Program-made: the position numbers and the translations under genes | Assembly: GCA_028289195.1 (NCBI GenBank) | Contig: JANQQR010000023.1 | Location: forward strand, 310,001-374,000 | Source of the DNA: Phycisphaerales bacterium | GTDB lineage: Bacteria; Planctomycetota; Phycisphaerae; Phycisphaerales; UBA1924 | DNA length: 64,000 bases | Direction: 5' to 3' | The notes under the pieces: model-generated | The model's input: only the letters and a program-made list of their open reading frames with translations | Told to the model about the DNA's origin: nothing | Database searches by the model: none | Part shown: piece by piece, positions 1 to 9,100 of the stretch | How positions within the stretch are numbered: the stretch's first letter is position 1 | Layout of the letters: each line of letters opens with the position of its first letter

Positions 1-1008
1 GCGTCGTTCGACGATGTTCTCATCATTGACCACCAGCACGTACGAGCCGGCGACGTCGCGCCCGACGATCTCGGGCGGCACGAGCATGGCCTGCCCGGTC
101 GAGCGGGTGACCCGGACCCGGGCGAAGAACCCCGGGAAGAGCTCATTGTCGGCGTTGTCGAATACCGCCCGGAGTTCGATCGTCCCGGTGTTCGGATCGA
201 CCGTGTTGGATACGAAGTCGATCCTGCCGATGCCGTCGTGATCACGCCCGTCGGCGAGGGTCAGCAGCACGTCGACCTCATCGCGCCGGTCAGAGTCCCG
301 GCCGTTCTCTTCGACGAGCTGGAGCAAGTCCCGCTCGTTGATGTTGAAGTAGACGTGGATCGGGTCGTAGCTCAGCACGGTCGTGAGCAGCGTCGCCTCG
401 TTGGCGCCGACGAGGTTGCCCGCGTCGACGAGCTCGCGGTTCACGCGCCCGGTGACCGGAGTCTCGATCTGCGTGTAGCTGAGGTTGAGTTCCGCCTCGC
501 GGACCATGGCTTCGGACTCGACCACCGAGCCCGCGGCGGCTTCCTGGTTGGCCTCGGCTTCGAGGACCTCCAGGTCGCTCGCGGCGTCCTGTGCCGCGGC
601 CCGCTGCACGCGCTCGAGGGTGGCCTCCATCAGCGTGAGCGCCGCTCGCGACTGCGCCAGGCGGCCCTGCGCCGACTTCAACTCGGCCTCGAACTGGTCG
701 CGCTCGATCGTGAACAGCAGGTCGCCCTGCTCGACCTCGAGCCCGGGTTCGAATTCGACGGATTCAAGGTAGCCGCGGACACGCGCCCGGATCTCGACGG
801 ACTCCAGCGCCTCGAGGCGGCCAGGGCTCTCGAGGAACCGGGTGATCTCCTGCACCTGGGGCGTCGCCACCGTCACTGCCGGGGGAGGCGGCGCGACGAA
901 CTCGTTCGACGCCCGGTCGCACGCGCCGAGCGAAGCCGCGAGCGCGCAAAGGCCGCAGAACGTGGCGGATAGGTGAACGCGCCGGGGCGCGAAGCAGACT
1001 CTGGGCAT
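1..1008 (-). CDS. RND efflux membrane-fusion (periplasmic adaptor) lipoprotein, 3' end outside the window
   Basis: The minus-strand frame is open from an ATG at 1008 to the left edge (336 codons), so the C-terminus is missing. The start is supported by GGGAGG six bases upstream. A signal peptide ends in a lipobox (L27-G28-A29-C30), so the product is probably a lipid-anchored adaptor. After a Pro-rich linker come the elements of HlyD/AcrA-type adaptors: a biotinyl-lipoyl half-motif (RARVRGYLESVEF), an Ala/Glu/Gln-rich alpha-hairpin, the second lipoyl half (IETPVTGRV) and a beta-barrel segment ending in GSYVLVVNDENIVERR. By family knowledge it links an inner-membrane RND pump to an outer-membrane channel; the pump gene should lie beyond the left edge. 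Substrate cannot be read from the sequence. Confidence 0.9.
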   Translation of the reverse strand, partial: MPRVCFAPRRVHLSATFCGLCALAASLGACDRASNEFVAPPPPAVTVATPQVQEITRFLESPGRLEALESVEIRARVRGYLESVEFEPGLEVEQGDLLFTIERDQFEAELKSAQGRLAQSRAALTLMEATLERVQRAAAQDAASDLEVLEAEANQEAAAGSVVESEAMVREAELNLSYTQIETPVTGRVNRELVDAGNLVGANEATLLTTVLSYDPIHVYFNINERDLLQLVEENGRDSDRRDEVDVLLTLADGRDHDGIGRIDFVSNTVDPNTGTIELRAVFDNADNELFPGFFARVRVTRSTGQAMLVPPEIVGRDVAGSYVLVVNDENIVERR

Positions 1009-1119
1009 TGCAAACCTCCCGAACTCGCGGAATCTCAGCGGGGAGAGTATCGCCCGCCCAGCTTTCTGTCATGGTTCGTGCCCCACGGCGACCGGATCCG
1101 CTACCTTGGCCGCCGAGTC

Positions 1120-2295
1120 ATGGCGACGAGGCGTTTCAAGAGGATCTGTGCGCTGGCTGCGGGCGCGACCGTACTCGCGGCCGCCCCCGCATCATCGGGA
1201 GAGCCCGGAAGCGTACACCGGCGCCAGATCGATGTGTCGTTCCTCGCGCAGGACGCGCCACCTGAGTCGCCGGCGGCGCGGGGCTCCAAAGAGGCGCCGG
1301 CACCCGCGTCCGACGAGTTCGACTGGGTGCAGCTCACGAACGGCGAGTGGGTCAAGGGCGAGATCGTGGAGCTGCTGGACGACACGTTCGTCTTCGACAG
1401 CGACGAGTTCGGGGAGCGGGAGATCGACTGGGACGACGTGGCGGCGGTCTACTCGAGCAGGTTCAACCGGCTCGGCCTCCGCGACAGGACGATCGTGCGC
1501 GGCGCGATCGTGATCGAGGACGATCTGGTGCGTGTCACCCCGCCCGAGGGCGAGCCGATCGAGTTCGACCGGTCGCAGCTGCGCACGATCGTCCCCGGCC
1601 AGCGCACGCTCCGGGGGCTGTGGTCCGGGCGGCTCAGCCTCGGGACGACCCAACGGAGCGGCAACGTCGATCAGCTCGACATCTCCGGCCTCGTGCGCCT
1701 TGAGCGCCGCGACGTCTACTCACGTCTCCGGTTCGAGTACACCGGCGAGTACGGCGAGGTCGACGGCGGCAAGACCGCGAACCAGCACACCGCGACGCTG
1801 ACCTTCGACCGCTACCTCAGCGACCGCTACTTCTGGCGGGTCATCGGCCTGACAGGGTTCCGGGACGAATTCCAGAACATCGATTACCGGTTCACCCCCA
1901 GCACGAGCATCGGTTACGACGTGATCGATACCAGCAGGACCGAGTGGACCGTCAACGCCGGTTTCGGTTGGCAGTTCACGCGTTTCATCGATCCGGCGGA
2001 AGACGAGGACGACTACGACGACTCGGCGGCCGTCATCCTGGGCAGCCGCTTCGAGTACGAGATCAACAGCCGCGTCGACGTCGGCGCCGAGTTCGACATG
2101 ACGCTGCTGGTCCCGGAAACCAACGATTTCAACTCTCGCGTGGTCTTGTGGGCGGAGATCGAGATCATCGAGGACTTCGACATCGACGTGCGCTGGACCT
2201 GGGACCGCCAGAACAACCCGGTCGAGGGCGACGACGGCGACACCCCGGACCGGGACGATTTCCGTCTGTACGTCGGGGTCGGCTGGAGCTTCTGA
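1120..2295 (+). CDS. DUF481 family outer-membrane beta-barrel protein
   Basis: 391 aa. The frame is open further upstream, but the ATG at 1120 starts directly with a signal peptide (MATRRFKRICALAAGATVLAAAPASSG), so it is chosen. Residues after the signal form a small beta domain (WVQLTNGEWVKGEIVELLDDTF, a 'modifies expression by threshold' type motif common ahead of DUF481), then a C-terminal barrel of alternating amphipathic strands (RLSLGTTQRSGNVDQLDISG ... FRLYVGVGWSF). The final residue is Phe, typical of BAM-assembled outer-membrane proteins. Function of DUF481/YdiY proteins is not established. The gene is divergent from the efflux adaptor and only 21 bp ahead of the dehydrogenase gene, so those two are probably co-transcribed. 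Confidence 0.85.
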   Translation: MATRRFKRICALAAGATVLAAAPASSGEPGSVHRRQIDVSFLAQDAPPESPAARGSKEAPAPASDEFDWVQLTNGEWVKGEIVELLDDTFVFDSDEFGEREIDWDDVAAVYSSRFNRLGLRDRTIVRGAIVIEDDLVRVTPPEGEPIEFDRSQLRTIVPGQRTLRGLWSGRLSLGTTQRSGNVDQLDISGLVRLERRDVYSRLRFEYTGEYGEVDGGKTANQHTATLTFDRYLSDRYFWRVIGLTGFRDEFQNIDYRFTPSTSIGYDVIDTSRTEWTVNAGFGWQFTRFIDPAEDEDDYDDSAAVILGSRFEYEINSRVDVGAEFDMTLLVPETNDFNSRVVLWAEIEIIEDFDIDVRWTWDRQNNPVEGDDGDTPDRDDFRLYVGVGWSF

Positions 2296-2316
2296 CCGTC
2301 AGCGGGAGACTCGCTC

Positions 2317-3369
2317 ATGAATAGGCAATCCATTGTCATCGTCCTGTTCGGCGCGCTGGTCGCGGGGCTCTGCAGCGCGCCCGACGCCGGTGCTCAAGAC
2401 GGGCAGAAGACGCTTGTGTACCTCGCCGGCTCCCTCACCGACGACGACATCGCCGGCCTGGCCGAATCGGCACCCAACGTCCGCGTGCTCGTGCCCGGGT
2501 CCCGTGAGGACGCCCTCGAGATGGCGCCGAGGGCCCACGGCGTCGATGCGAGGTTCGTGACGCCCGAGTTCATGGACGCGGCCGAGCAACTCGTCTGGGT
2601 GCAGTCGCCGAGCGCCGGCGTTGACCGATACCTGGCGATCGATGAACTCCGCGAGGCCGAAGGTCTCGTCCTCACCAACATGCGGGGGGTGCACGCCCCG
2701 ACCATCGCCGAGCACTCGTTCGGCATGCTCCTCACGCTCACGCGCGATCTGCGCCACTACGCCGCTCTGCAGGAGCAGCGAGATTGGGACCGGAGCGGCA
2801 GCGGCGTGGAGCCGATCGCGCTGAACGGGCGCACGCTGTGCGTGGTCGGCCTGGGCAACATCGGCCGCGAATTCGCCAAGATCGGCAAGGGCTTCGGGAT
2901 GCGAGTGGTGGCGACGCGCCGGTCTCGCGCCGAACCGCCGGAGTACGTCGACGAGCAGGGAACGGCCGACGACCTGGATCGTTTCCTGGCGGAGTCCGAC
3001 GTGGTCGCGATCTGCCTCCCGCTGACCGACGAGACCCGGGGGCTCTTCGGGGAAGACGAGTTCGCGACGATGAAGCCGGGCTCGTACATCATCAACATCG
3101 GGCGCGGCCCGATCGTCGACACCGACGCCCTCATCGCAGCGCTGCGCAGCGGCCACCTCGCCGGCGCGTGCCTGGACGTCACCGACCCCGAGCCGCTCCC
3201 CTCGGACCACGAGCTCTGGACGCTCCCCAACGTGTTCATCACCCCCCACGTCTCCAGCTCTTCGCAGCTCACGCGGGACGCGTGGAAGCAGACCTACCTC
3301 GAGAACATCCGGCGGTTTTCACGGGGAGAGGAACTGCTGAACATTGTCGACAAGTCGGCGGGGTACTAG
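2317..3369 (+). CDS. Secreted D-2-hydroxyacid dehydrogenase family protein
   Basis: 350 aa, ATG preceded by GGGAG. Residues 1-26 form a signal peptide (hydrophobic core IVIVLFGALVAGLCSA, likely cleavage after AGA). The rest is a complete D-isomer-specific 2-hydroxyacid dehydrogenase: NAD-binding GLGNIG at 178-183, catalytic Arg263 in the GRG motif, Glu292 in DPEP and His311 in TPHVSS. By homology it interconverts 2-hydroxy acids and 2-keto acids with NAD(P)H. The odd feature is the export signal on a nucleotide-dependent enzyme whose catalytic residues are all intact. The close spacing to the DUF481 gene suggests one transcript. Substrate is unknown; the nearest cytoplasmic relatives are the glyoxylate/phosphoglycerate reductase-like group. 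Confidence 0.9.
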   Translation: MNRQSIVIVLFGALVAGLCSAPDAGAQDGQKTLVYLAGSLTDDDIAGLAESAPNVRVLVPGSREDALEMAPRAHGVDARFVTPEFMDAAEQLVWVQSPSAGVDRYLAIDELREAEGLVLTNMRGVHAPTIAEHSFGMLLTLTRDLRHYAALQEQRDWDRSGSGVEPIALNGRTLCVVGLGNIGREFAKIGKGFGMRVVATRRSRAEPPEYVDEQGTADDLDRFLAESDVVAICLPLTDETRGLFGEDEFATMKPGSYIINIGRGPIVDTDALIAALRSGHLAGACLDVTDPEPLPSDHELWTLPNVFITPHVSSSSQLTRDAWKQTYLENIRRFSRGEELLNIVDKSAGY

Positions 3370-3378
3370 GCGGAGTGT

Positions 3379-4446
3379 TCAGTAGCTGAAGTTCGCCCAC
3401 GGGTCGCTCGTCACCACGGAGCTCGGGGCGCTGCTGCCGCTGACCGCCGGGACCACGAGGCCCGTCAGATCCACGATCGGGCCGAACCGGTTGTCGGCGG
3501 CGATGTCGTAGTTGATGGTGTTGAGTGTCGCCGTGTTGCGGATGATCAGGCTGTCGTTCCAATCGACGTCGATCCCTCTGTCGTTCCCGTACACCGCGTT
3601 GCCGTCGATCCGGTTCCGGTTGTTCGTCGAGTGGATCCCGGCGCCGTCGCCGTTGTTGCCGTTCAGCAGGCACAGGTTTTCCAGCACCAGGCAGCCCTGG
3701 CTGAGGGAGATCCCGTTGCCGCCGCTGAACGACGCCGTGTTGTGCCGGATGAGCGTGCGGGCGGCCAGGTTGAACCCGTCTCCGCCGTTGCTCTGCGCCG
3801 CGTTCTGGGAGACGACCGACCCGTGCCAGGCCTGGATGCCGTGGCTGCCGTTCGAAACGGCCACGTTGTTGCTCACGGTGCTGCTCACGCTCGCCGCGAT
3901 CCCGATGCCCCCGTTGTCCCGCGCTGAGCACCCGATCACGACACCGCCGTTGCCCACACGCAGCCCGCCGTCCGAGTTGTTCGACGCCCGGATGTTCCGA
4001 AGCGATGAGTTCTCAGCGCTCAGCAGGTCGATCCCGCTGCCGCCCCAGGTCTGCAGGGAACCGTTGTAGATATGGACATTTGCAACGGGCACGCTGGCCA
4101 TGATGCCGTCGAGAGATGCGCCGGCCAGAGGCGGCGGCGGCAGGAAGCCGCGCATCTCGAAGCCCATGAGGTCGATCGTCACTCCGTCGGCGGCGATCTC
4201 GATGCCGTGCTTGTTGGCAGCGCCGCTGACGTTGCCGCCGAGGTAGTAGGACCCCGGCTCGGTGATCTTGTAGAGCGATGGCGTGAGGTCGTTGTCACCC
4301 GGCGTGTTGGCTTGGTTGATTTCGATACGCGGGCCGAAGCGGCCCGTGGGTTCCACGGGTCCCGGCGGCGGCGCGAGCTCGCCCGCGGTGCAGATCGCCG
4401 CTACGGACAGCGCTCCCCCAGACACTATCAGCCGCTCGGTACGCAT
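3379..4446 (-). CDS. Secreted right-handed parallel beta-helix protein
   Basis: 355 aa. The ATG at 4446 is chosen because it follows AAGGGGAG at good spacing and begins a signal peptide (MRTERLIVSGGALSVAAICTAG); the frame is open 25 codons further up without support. From about residue 90 the protein consists of short beta-helix rungs rich in Asn and Gly (for example SSLRNIRASNNSDGG, NNRIDGNAVYGN-like turns), as in the NosD/pectate-lyase superfold. An N-terminal GSYYLGGNVSG segment precedes the helix. No catalytic site could be recognised, so it may bind or cleave a polysaccharide, or be structural. It is convergent with the dehydrogenase gene, with only 9 bp between their stops. Confidence 0.8.
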   Translation of the reverse strand: MRTERLIVSGGALSVAAICTAGELAPPPGPVEPTGRFGPRIEINQANTPGDNDLTPSLYKITEPGSYYLGGNVSGAANKHGIEIAADGVTIDLMGFEMRGFLPPPPLAGASLDGIMASVPVANVHIYNGSLQTWGGSGIDLLSAENSSLRNIRASNNSDGGLRVGNGGVVIGCSARDNGGIGIAASVSSTVSNNVAVSNGSHGIQAWHGSVVSQNAAQSNGGDGFNLAARTLIRHNTASFSGGNGISLSQGCLVLENLCLLNGNNGDGAGIHSTNNRNRIDGNAVYGNDRGIDVDWNDSLIIRNTATLNTINYDIAADNRFGPIVDLTGLVVPAVSGSSAPSSVVTSDPWANFSY

Positions 4447-4778
4447 GAGCACTCCCCTTCTGGCCCGAATGCGCCGCGCAGCAGACCCGAACCTGCAACT
4501 ACGCGTCGCGTGTCGTTCCATACTCTGAGTATGCCTCTGCTGACTGAGCGTGCAAGCTCAACGGTGCCAACGGTCCGCGAGTCGTCGCCAGAGGATCTCG
4601 GTGAAATTCAAGATCGCTGCCGGATCACCTCGCGAATGACGTCTCAGGCCGGTCGGATCGACGGGTTGGGGCGTTCTCGTATGATCGCGCCGCGCATGGG
4701 CGGACGGACCCTGGCCCGAGCGGGAGCGCGGCGAACGCGCGTGATCACACATCGGGCATCATCCCATTGAGTACTCCA
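4447..4778. other. Divergent intergenic region between the beta-helix and chaA genes
   Basis: 332 bp without a supportable gene. It holds a perfect palindrome at 4519-4533 and a candidate minus-strand promoter (both listed separately). Toward chaA a TATGAT hexamer lies at about 4678-4683 but without a good -35. No yybP-ykoY-type manganese riboswitch, which sometimes precedes cation transporters, could be recognised. Confidence 0.5.
4519..4555 (-). promoter_or_regulatory. Candidate promoter with overlapping palindromic operator for the beta-helix gene
   Basis: On the minus strand TTGCAC (4555-4550) and CATACT (4533-4528) are separated by 16 bp. The -10 lies inside a perfect dyad CATACTC-T-GAGTATG (4519-4533), as expected for a repressor site. 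The predicted start is about 75 nt upstream of the ATG at 4446. The -35 is weak, so this is tentative. Confidence 0.35.
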
Positions 4779-5882
4779 ATGTCGATCCTGAGATCTGAGC
4801 TGCAATTCCTCGCGGGTGCCGCGACCAGCGTCGTGTTCCTGATCTTTGGTTCGAAACTGCTCGGCGATCTGTCCGTTCCGATCTGGTCCGCGTGCATGTT
4901 CGCGTGGCTCTTCGCGGTGATCCTGTGGTCGTCGTTCGGAGTGGTCAGGCACGCCGACTGTCTGGCGGTCCTTCTCGGTGAGCCACTCGGGACGATAATC
5001 CTGACGATCTCGGTCATCACGATCGAGGTGATCATGATCTCGGCGGTCGTGCTGACCGGGGAGAACAACCCAACGCTGGCGCGCGACACGATGTTCGCCG
5101 TCATCATGGTCGTTCTGAACGGGATGGCGGGCGTCTCGCTCCTCCTGGGGGGATTGAAGCACAGCGAGCCGGCGTTCAACCTCCAGGGCGCGAACACCTA
5201 TATCGGCATTCTTCTCCCGCTCGCCGTGCTGACGCTCGTCGTGCCGAGCTTCACGCGAAGCGCGCCAGGCGGGATCCCGGGGCCGGCCCTCTCCGTGTTC
5301 CTGATCATCGTGTGCGTGGTGCTCTACCTCACGTTCCTGAGTGTTCAGACGATGCGGCACCGCCACCACTTCATCCAGCCCGGCCAGGAGGCGGGACGCG
5401 ACTTCGACGATCACAACCACGGATTCACGGTCAGGTCCGCGCCCTTCCACGCGCTGTTCCTCGTCTTGACGATGATCCCGATCGTCCTGCTCTCCAAGAG
5501 CATGGCGAAGATCATCGAGCACGGGATCGAAGTGGCGGGCCTTCCGGTCGCCCTAGGAGGACTCCTTGTGGCGGTGCTTGTCCTGGCGCCGGAGGGGCTG
5601 GCGGCGTTCAAGGCCGCCCTCGCCGATACGCTCCAGCGCTCGATCAACATCAGCATGGGCTCCGCTCTCGCGACTATCTCGCTGACGGTCCCCTCGGTAC
5701 TCATCATCAGCATCTTCACCGGGCGAGAGGTCGAACTCGGGCTCGACGGCCTCGGCATGGTGCTGCTCGCGCTGACACTCGCCACGATCATGGTGAACGC
5801 CAGCAGCAGGCGGACAAATGTGCTGCACGGCGTCACCCACCTGACGCTCTTCGCGGCTTACCTCGTTCTCCTTTTCGACTAA
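4779..5882 (+). CDS. chaA: Calcium/proton antiporter, ChaA family
   Basis: 367 aa from ATG 4779 (a TTG at 4767 is an alternative), close to the 366 aa of E. coli ChaA. The two signature repeats of the CaCA family are visible: GEPLGTIILTISVITIEVIM early, with the acidic residue in the membrane, and APEGLAAFKAALADTLQR plus NISMGSALATISLTVP in the second half. About eleven hydrophobic segments are interrupted by a His/Asp-rich loop (RHRHHFIQPG ... DDHNHG) that may sense or bind metal. By family it expels Ca2+ (or Na+) in exchange for protons across the inner membrane. It is monocistronic as far as can be seen. Confidence 0.92.
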   Translation: MSILRSELQFLAGAATSVVFLIFGSKLLGDLSVPIWSACMFAWLFAVILWSSFGVVRHADCLAVLLGEPLGTIILTISVITIEVIMISAVVLTGENNPTLARDTMFAVIMVVLNGMAGVSLLLGGLKHSEPAFNLQGANTYIGILLPLAVLTLVVPSFTRSAPGGIPGPALSVFLIIVCVVLYLTFLSVQTMRHRHHFIQPGQEAGRDFDDHNHGFTVRSAPFHALFLVLTMIPIVLLSKSMAKIIEHGIEVAGLPVALGGLLVAVLVLAPEGLAAFKAALADTLQRSINISMGSALATISLTVPSVLIISIFTGREVELGLDGLGMVLLALTLATIMVNASSRRTNVLHGVTHLTLFAAYLVLLFD

Positions 5883-6011
5883 AGGCGCACGCCCCGCGCG
5901 GTGGACCCTGCCACGCGAGAGGCTCCGGCAACGCGCGCGGATGCAAGGGATGTTCCGACGCACACCTCCGTTGTCCGCTTCCCCGCCCTGCTACCCTTGT
6001 CTCACAGCGAC

Positions 6012-6098
6012 GGTGGGATGGCCGAGCGGCTGAAGGCGCCGGTCTTGAAAACCGGTAGACCCGTCAGGGTCTCGTGGGTTCGAATCCCACTCCCACCG
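6012..6098 (+). tRNA. tRNA-Ser (anticodon UGA)
   Basis: An 87-nt class II tRNA. The acceptor stem GGTGGGA pairs with TCCCACC, followed by discriminator G; CCA is not encoded. The D arm is GCCGAGCGGC..., the anticodon loop is CTTGAAA within paired CCGGT/ACCGG with anticodon TGA, a long variable arm (GACCCGTCAGGGTC) follows, and the T arm is GTGGG-TTCGAAT-CCCAC. The long variable arm plus UGA anticodon gives serine. A weak promoter (TTGTCC, 15 bp, TACCCT) lies just upstream. Confidence 0.97.
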
Positions 6099-6151
6099 CT
6101 TTCAGCGCACCGTCCGCGCAGGCGGATCGCCGCTCACCTGGTCCGGGGCGA

Positions 6152-9100
6152 TCAGCGACCGGGAACCGCGCGACCGGGTGTCCAGGGCACACCCGCCTCG
6201 TCTAGGCGTCGCTCCAGCGCGGGCAGCTCGGTTTCGATCAGCTGATTCAGCTCGTCCCTGAGCTCAGCGAACTGCCCTCGTGCGATGGCGAGCGACTCGA
6301 GGTGCGTCGCGGTCGGGCCGTGCACCGAGAAATCGGTGCCCATGGACACGACCGAGAGCCTGCGGGATATCGAAACCGGGCCGGCGTCGTTGGCCATGCC
6401 GCGGCGCTCATTGCCCGAGAGGCGCTCCTGCATGTCGGCGACGCGTCGCGCCATCGCTCGGACCTCGGCCCCGAGCCCGGCGTCGTCGACGGTCGAGCGG
6501 CCCAGGGTCTGCCGGATGGCGCCGAGCCGGCGCGCCGTCTCCCCCAGCGCACGCCCGGCCCCGGAAACCGATCGCTGCGTCTCGGCGAGGTCGCGCCGGA
6601 AGGCCACGTAGTCGTCAGGCGAGGCGCCGGGGAGGGTCGAGGCGCGGGGCAGGGGCACGACGTCGAACTGCTGCGACTTGCCGCTGTCGGTCAGCCTGCC
6701 GCCCGTCCGCGTCGCCAGGTGCACCGAGTACGTCCCCGGTTCGACGAGCATGCCGTCGTCGGGGTTGCCCGCCGCGAAGAAGTCGTCCTCGCCTCGGCTC
6801 TCGACCCACGGGGACGTCGAGGGGTAGGTCAGCGTCCAGCTCACACGATGGATGCCCTTGGTGGTCGGACCGGTGATGTGCCGGACGACTTCACCATCAG
6901 AGTTGCGGATCGTGAGCACGACCGCGGGCTCTTCTTCGAGCTCTTCCTCGCGCATCGCGTCCCAGCCGGGGTACGGCGTGTCGCCGCCCTGCTCGGCGAT
7001 CTCCTTCTCGGATTCCGTGCGGACCTGCTTGCGGGTCTTGAGTTCTTCCTTGAGGTAGTAGGTGAACGTGGCCCCGAAGTCCGGGTTGGGAGCCACGTAG
7101 AACGCGTGGCCCTGCGAGGCCTTCTCCCCGTAGCCGAGCGTGCGCCGGGGCGTGTACCACCAGGCGTCCCGCACCGGGTAGAGGTCCATCTCCTGATCGA
7201 GCGACTCATCGGAGACCTGTCGCAGCGCGGAGTAGTCGTCGAGGATGTAAAAGCCCCGCCCGAACGTCGCGCCGACGAGATCGTTCTCCCTCGTCTGGAT
7301 CGCGAGGTCTCGGAACGGGATGTTCGGCACGCCGCCGGTCAGCTTGATCCACTGATCGCCGCTGTCCACGGTGAAGAAGACGCCGAACTCGGTACCGAGG
7401 AACAGCAGCTCCGGGTTGACGTGGTCCTGCACCAGGCGCCAGACGAGGTGCCGGTCGGGCAGGTCGCCCCGGATGGACGTCCACGTGCGGCCGCGGTCCG
7501 TGCTCTTGAAGACGTACGGCTTGAAGTCGCCGGCCTTGTGGTTGTCCACGCAGACGTAGACCGTGTCGGCGTCGTGCAGATCGGCCTTGATGTCGTTGAC
7601 GAAGAAGAAGTCGGGCACACCCGGCAGTTCACCGGCCGGGCGCCAGTTCTGGCCGCCGTCTTCGGTGACATGGATGAGCCCGTCGTCGGTCCCGGCGTAG
7701 ATCAGGTTTTCGTCCAGAGGCGACTCTGAGATGTTCGCGACCGTGCCGAACTGCGACATCGCGAAGAGGTCCCAGATCGCGTCGAAGCTCCAGACGCGCC
7801 CCATCATGGGCTGCTCCAGGCGATCGAGGCCCCGCGAGAGATCGCCGCTGATCGCGCGCCATGAGTCACCGCGGTCGTCGCTGCGCCACACTCGCTGGCT
7901 GGCGAAGTAGAGGCGCGCCGAGTCGTGGGGACTGATCAGGATCGGCGCGTCCCAATTGAAGCGATCGGATTCCTCGTCCGCGCCCGGCTGGGGCTGGATG
8001 TAGACGATCTCGCCGGTGCGCCGGTCGTGCCGGACCAGGTTCCCCTGCTGCCACTGCGAGTAGATGATGTCGGGGTTGGTCGGATCGATCGCGGGCTGGT
8101 GCCCGTCTCCGAAGACGGTGATCATCCAGTCGGAGTTGCGGATGCCATGGATGTTGTCGGTCCGGGACGGGCCGTGCTGGGTGGCGTTGTCCTGCGTGCC
8201 GCCGACGACGTTGTAGAACGGCTCGTCGTAGTCCACAGACACCTTGTAGAACTGCGTCACCGGCAGGTTGGCGGTGTACTTCCAGGTCTGGCCCAGGTCC
8301 CATGTCTGGTACAGCCCGCCGTCGCAGCCGACGAGCAGATAGTCGGGGTCGTTCGGGTCGAACGCGATCGCGTGGTTGTCCACGTGCTTGTGCGGGCTGG
8401 AGATCGAGCGGAAGGTCTGGCCGCCGTCCTCGGTGACGTGCAGGCGCACGTCCATCTGGTACACGCGGTCGAGCTTGTGCGGGCTGGCGAAGATCTCCTG
8501 GTAGTAGTGCGGGCCGGTGCCGGTGGAGATGTAGTCGGCGCCCTTGGTCCAGGACTCGCCGCCGTCGGTGCTCCGGAAGAACCCGCCCTCGCGGTGGGCG
8601 AGCTCGATCGTCGCGTAGACGATGTCGGGGTCGATCGGCGAGACGGCCAGGCCGATCTTGCCCTTGTCCTCTGCCGGGATGCCGTTGGTCAGCTCGCGCC
8701 AAGTTGCGCCGCCGTCGGTCGACTTGTAGATGCCGCTCTCGGGGCCACCGTTGATCAGCGCCGCGACGTTGCGGAATTTCTGGTGCTTCACCGCGTACAT
8801 GACGTCCGGGTCACGCGGATCGAGATGCAACTCGTTGACGCCGGTGTACTCGCCGCCGCCGAGGATCTGCTCCCAGTTCTCGCCGCCGTCGGTGGTCTTG
8901 TACAGGCCGCGGTCGCCGCCCGGCGACCACAGCGGGCCTTCGGCCGCGACGTACACGGTATCCGAGTCCCGCGGGTCAACCACGATCATGCCGATGTGCT
9001 CGGAGTCCTTGAGACCGAGGTTCTCCCAGGTCTTCCCGCCATCGCGGCTGCGGTACACGCCGTCGCCGTACCCCACGTGGCGCCCGCTGACGTCCTCGCC

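Noticed and set aside
238..972. A 244-aa plus-strand frame
   Set aside because: It is antisense to the efflux adaptor, whose minus-strand frame has a signal peptide, lipobox and family motifs; the plus frame is composition-biased.
4534..4778. Possible yybP-ykoY riboswitch before chaA
   Set aside because: No match to the conserved internal-loop sequence was found.
5901..6245. A 114-aa plus-strand frame containing MAERLKAPVLKTGRPV
   Set aside because: This is the translation of the tRNA-Ser gene, a well-known false protein.
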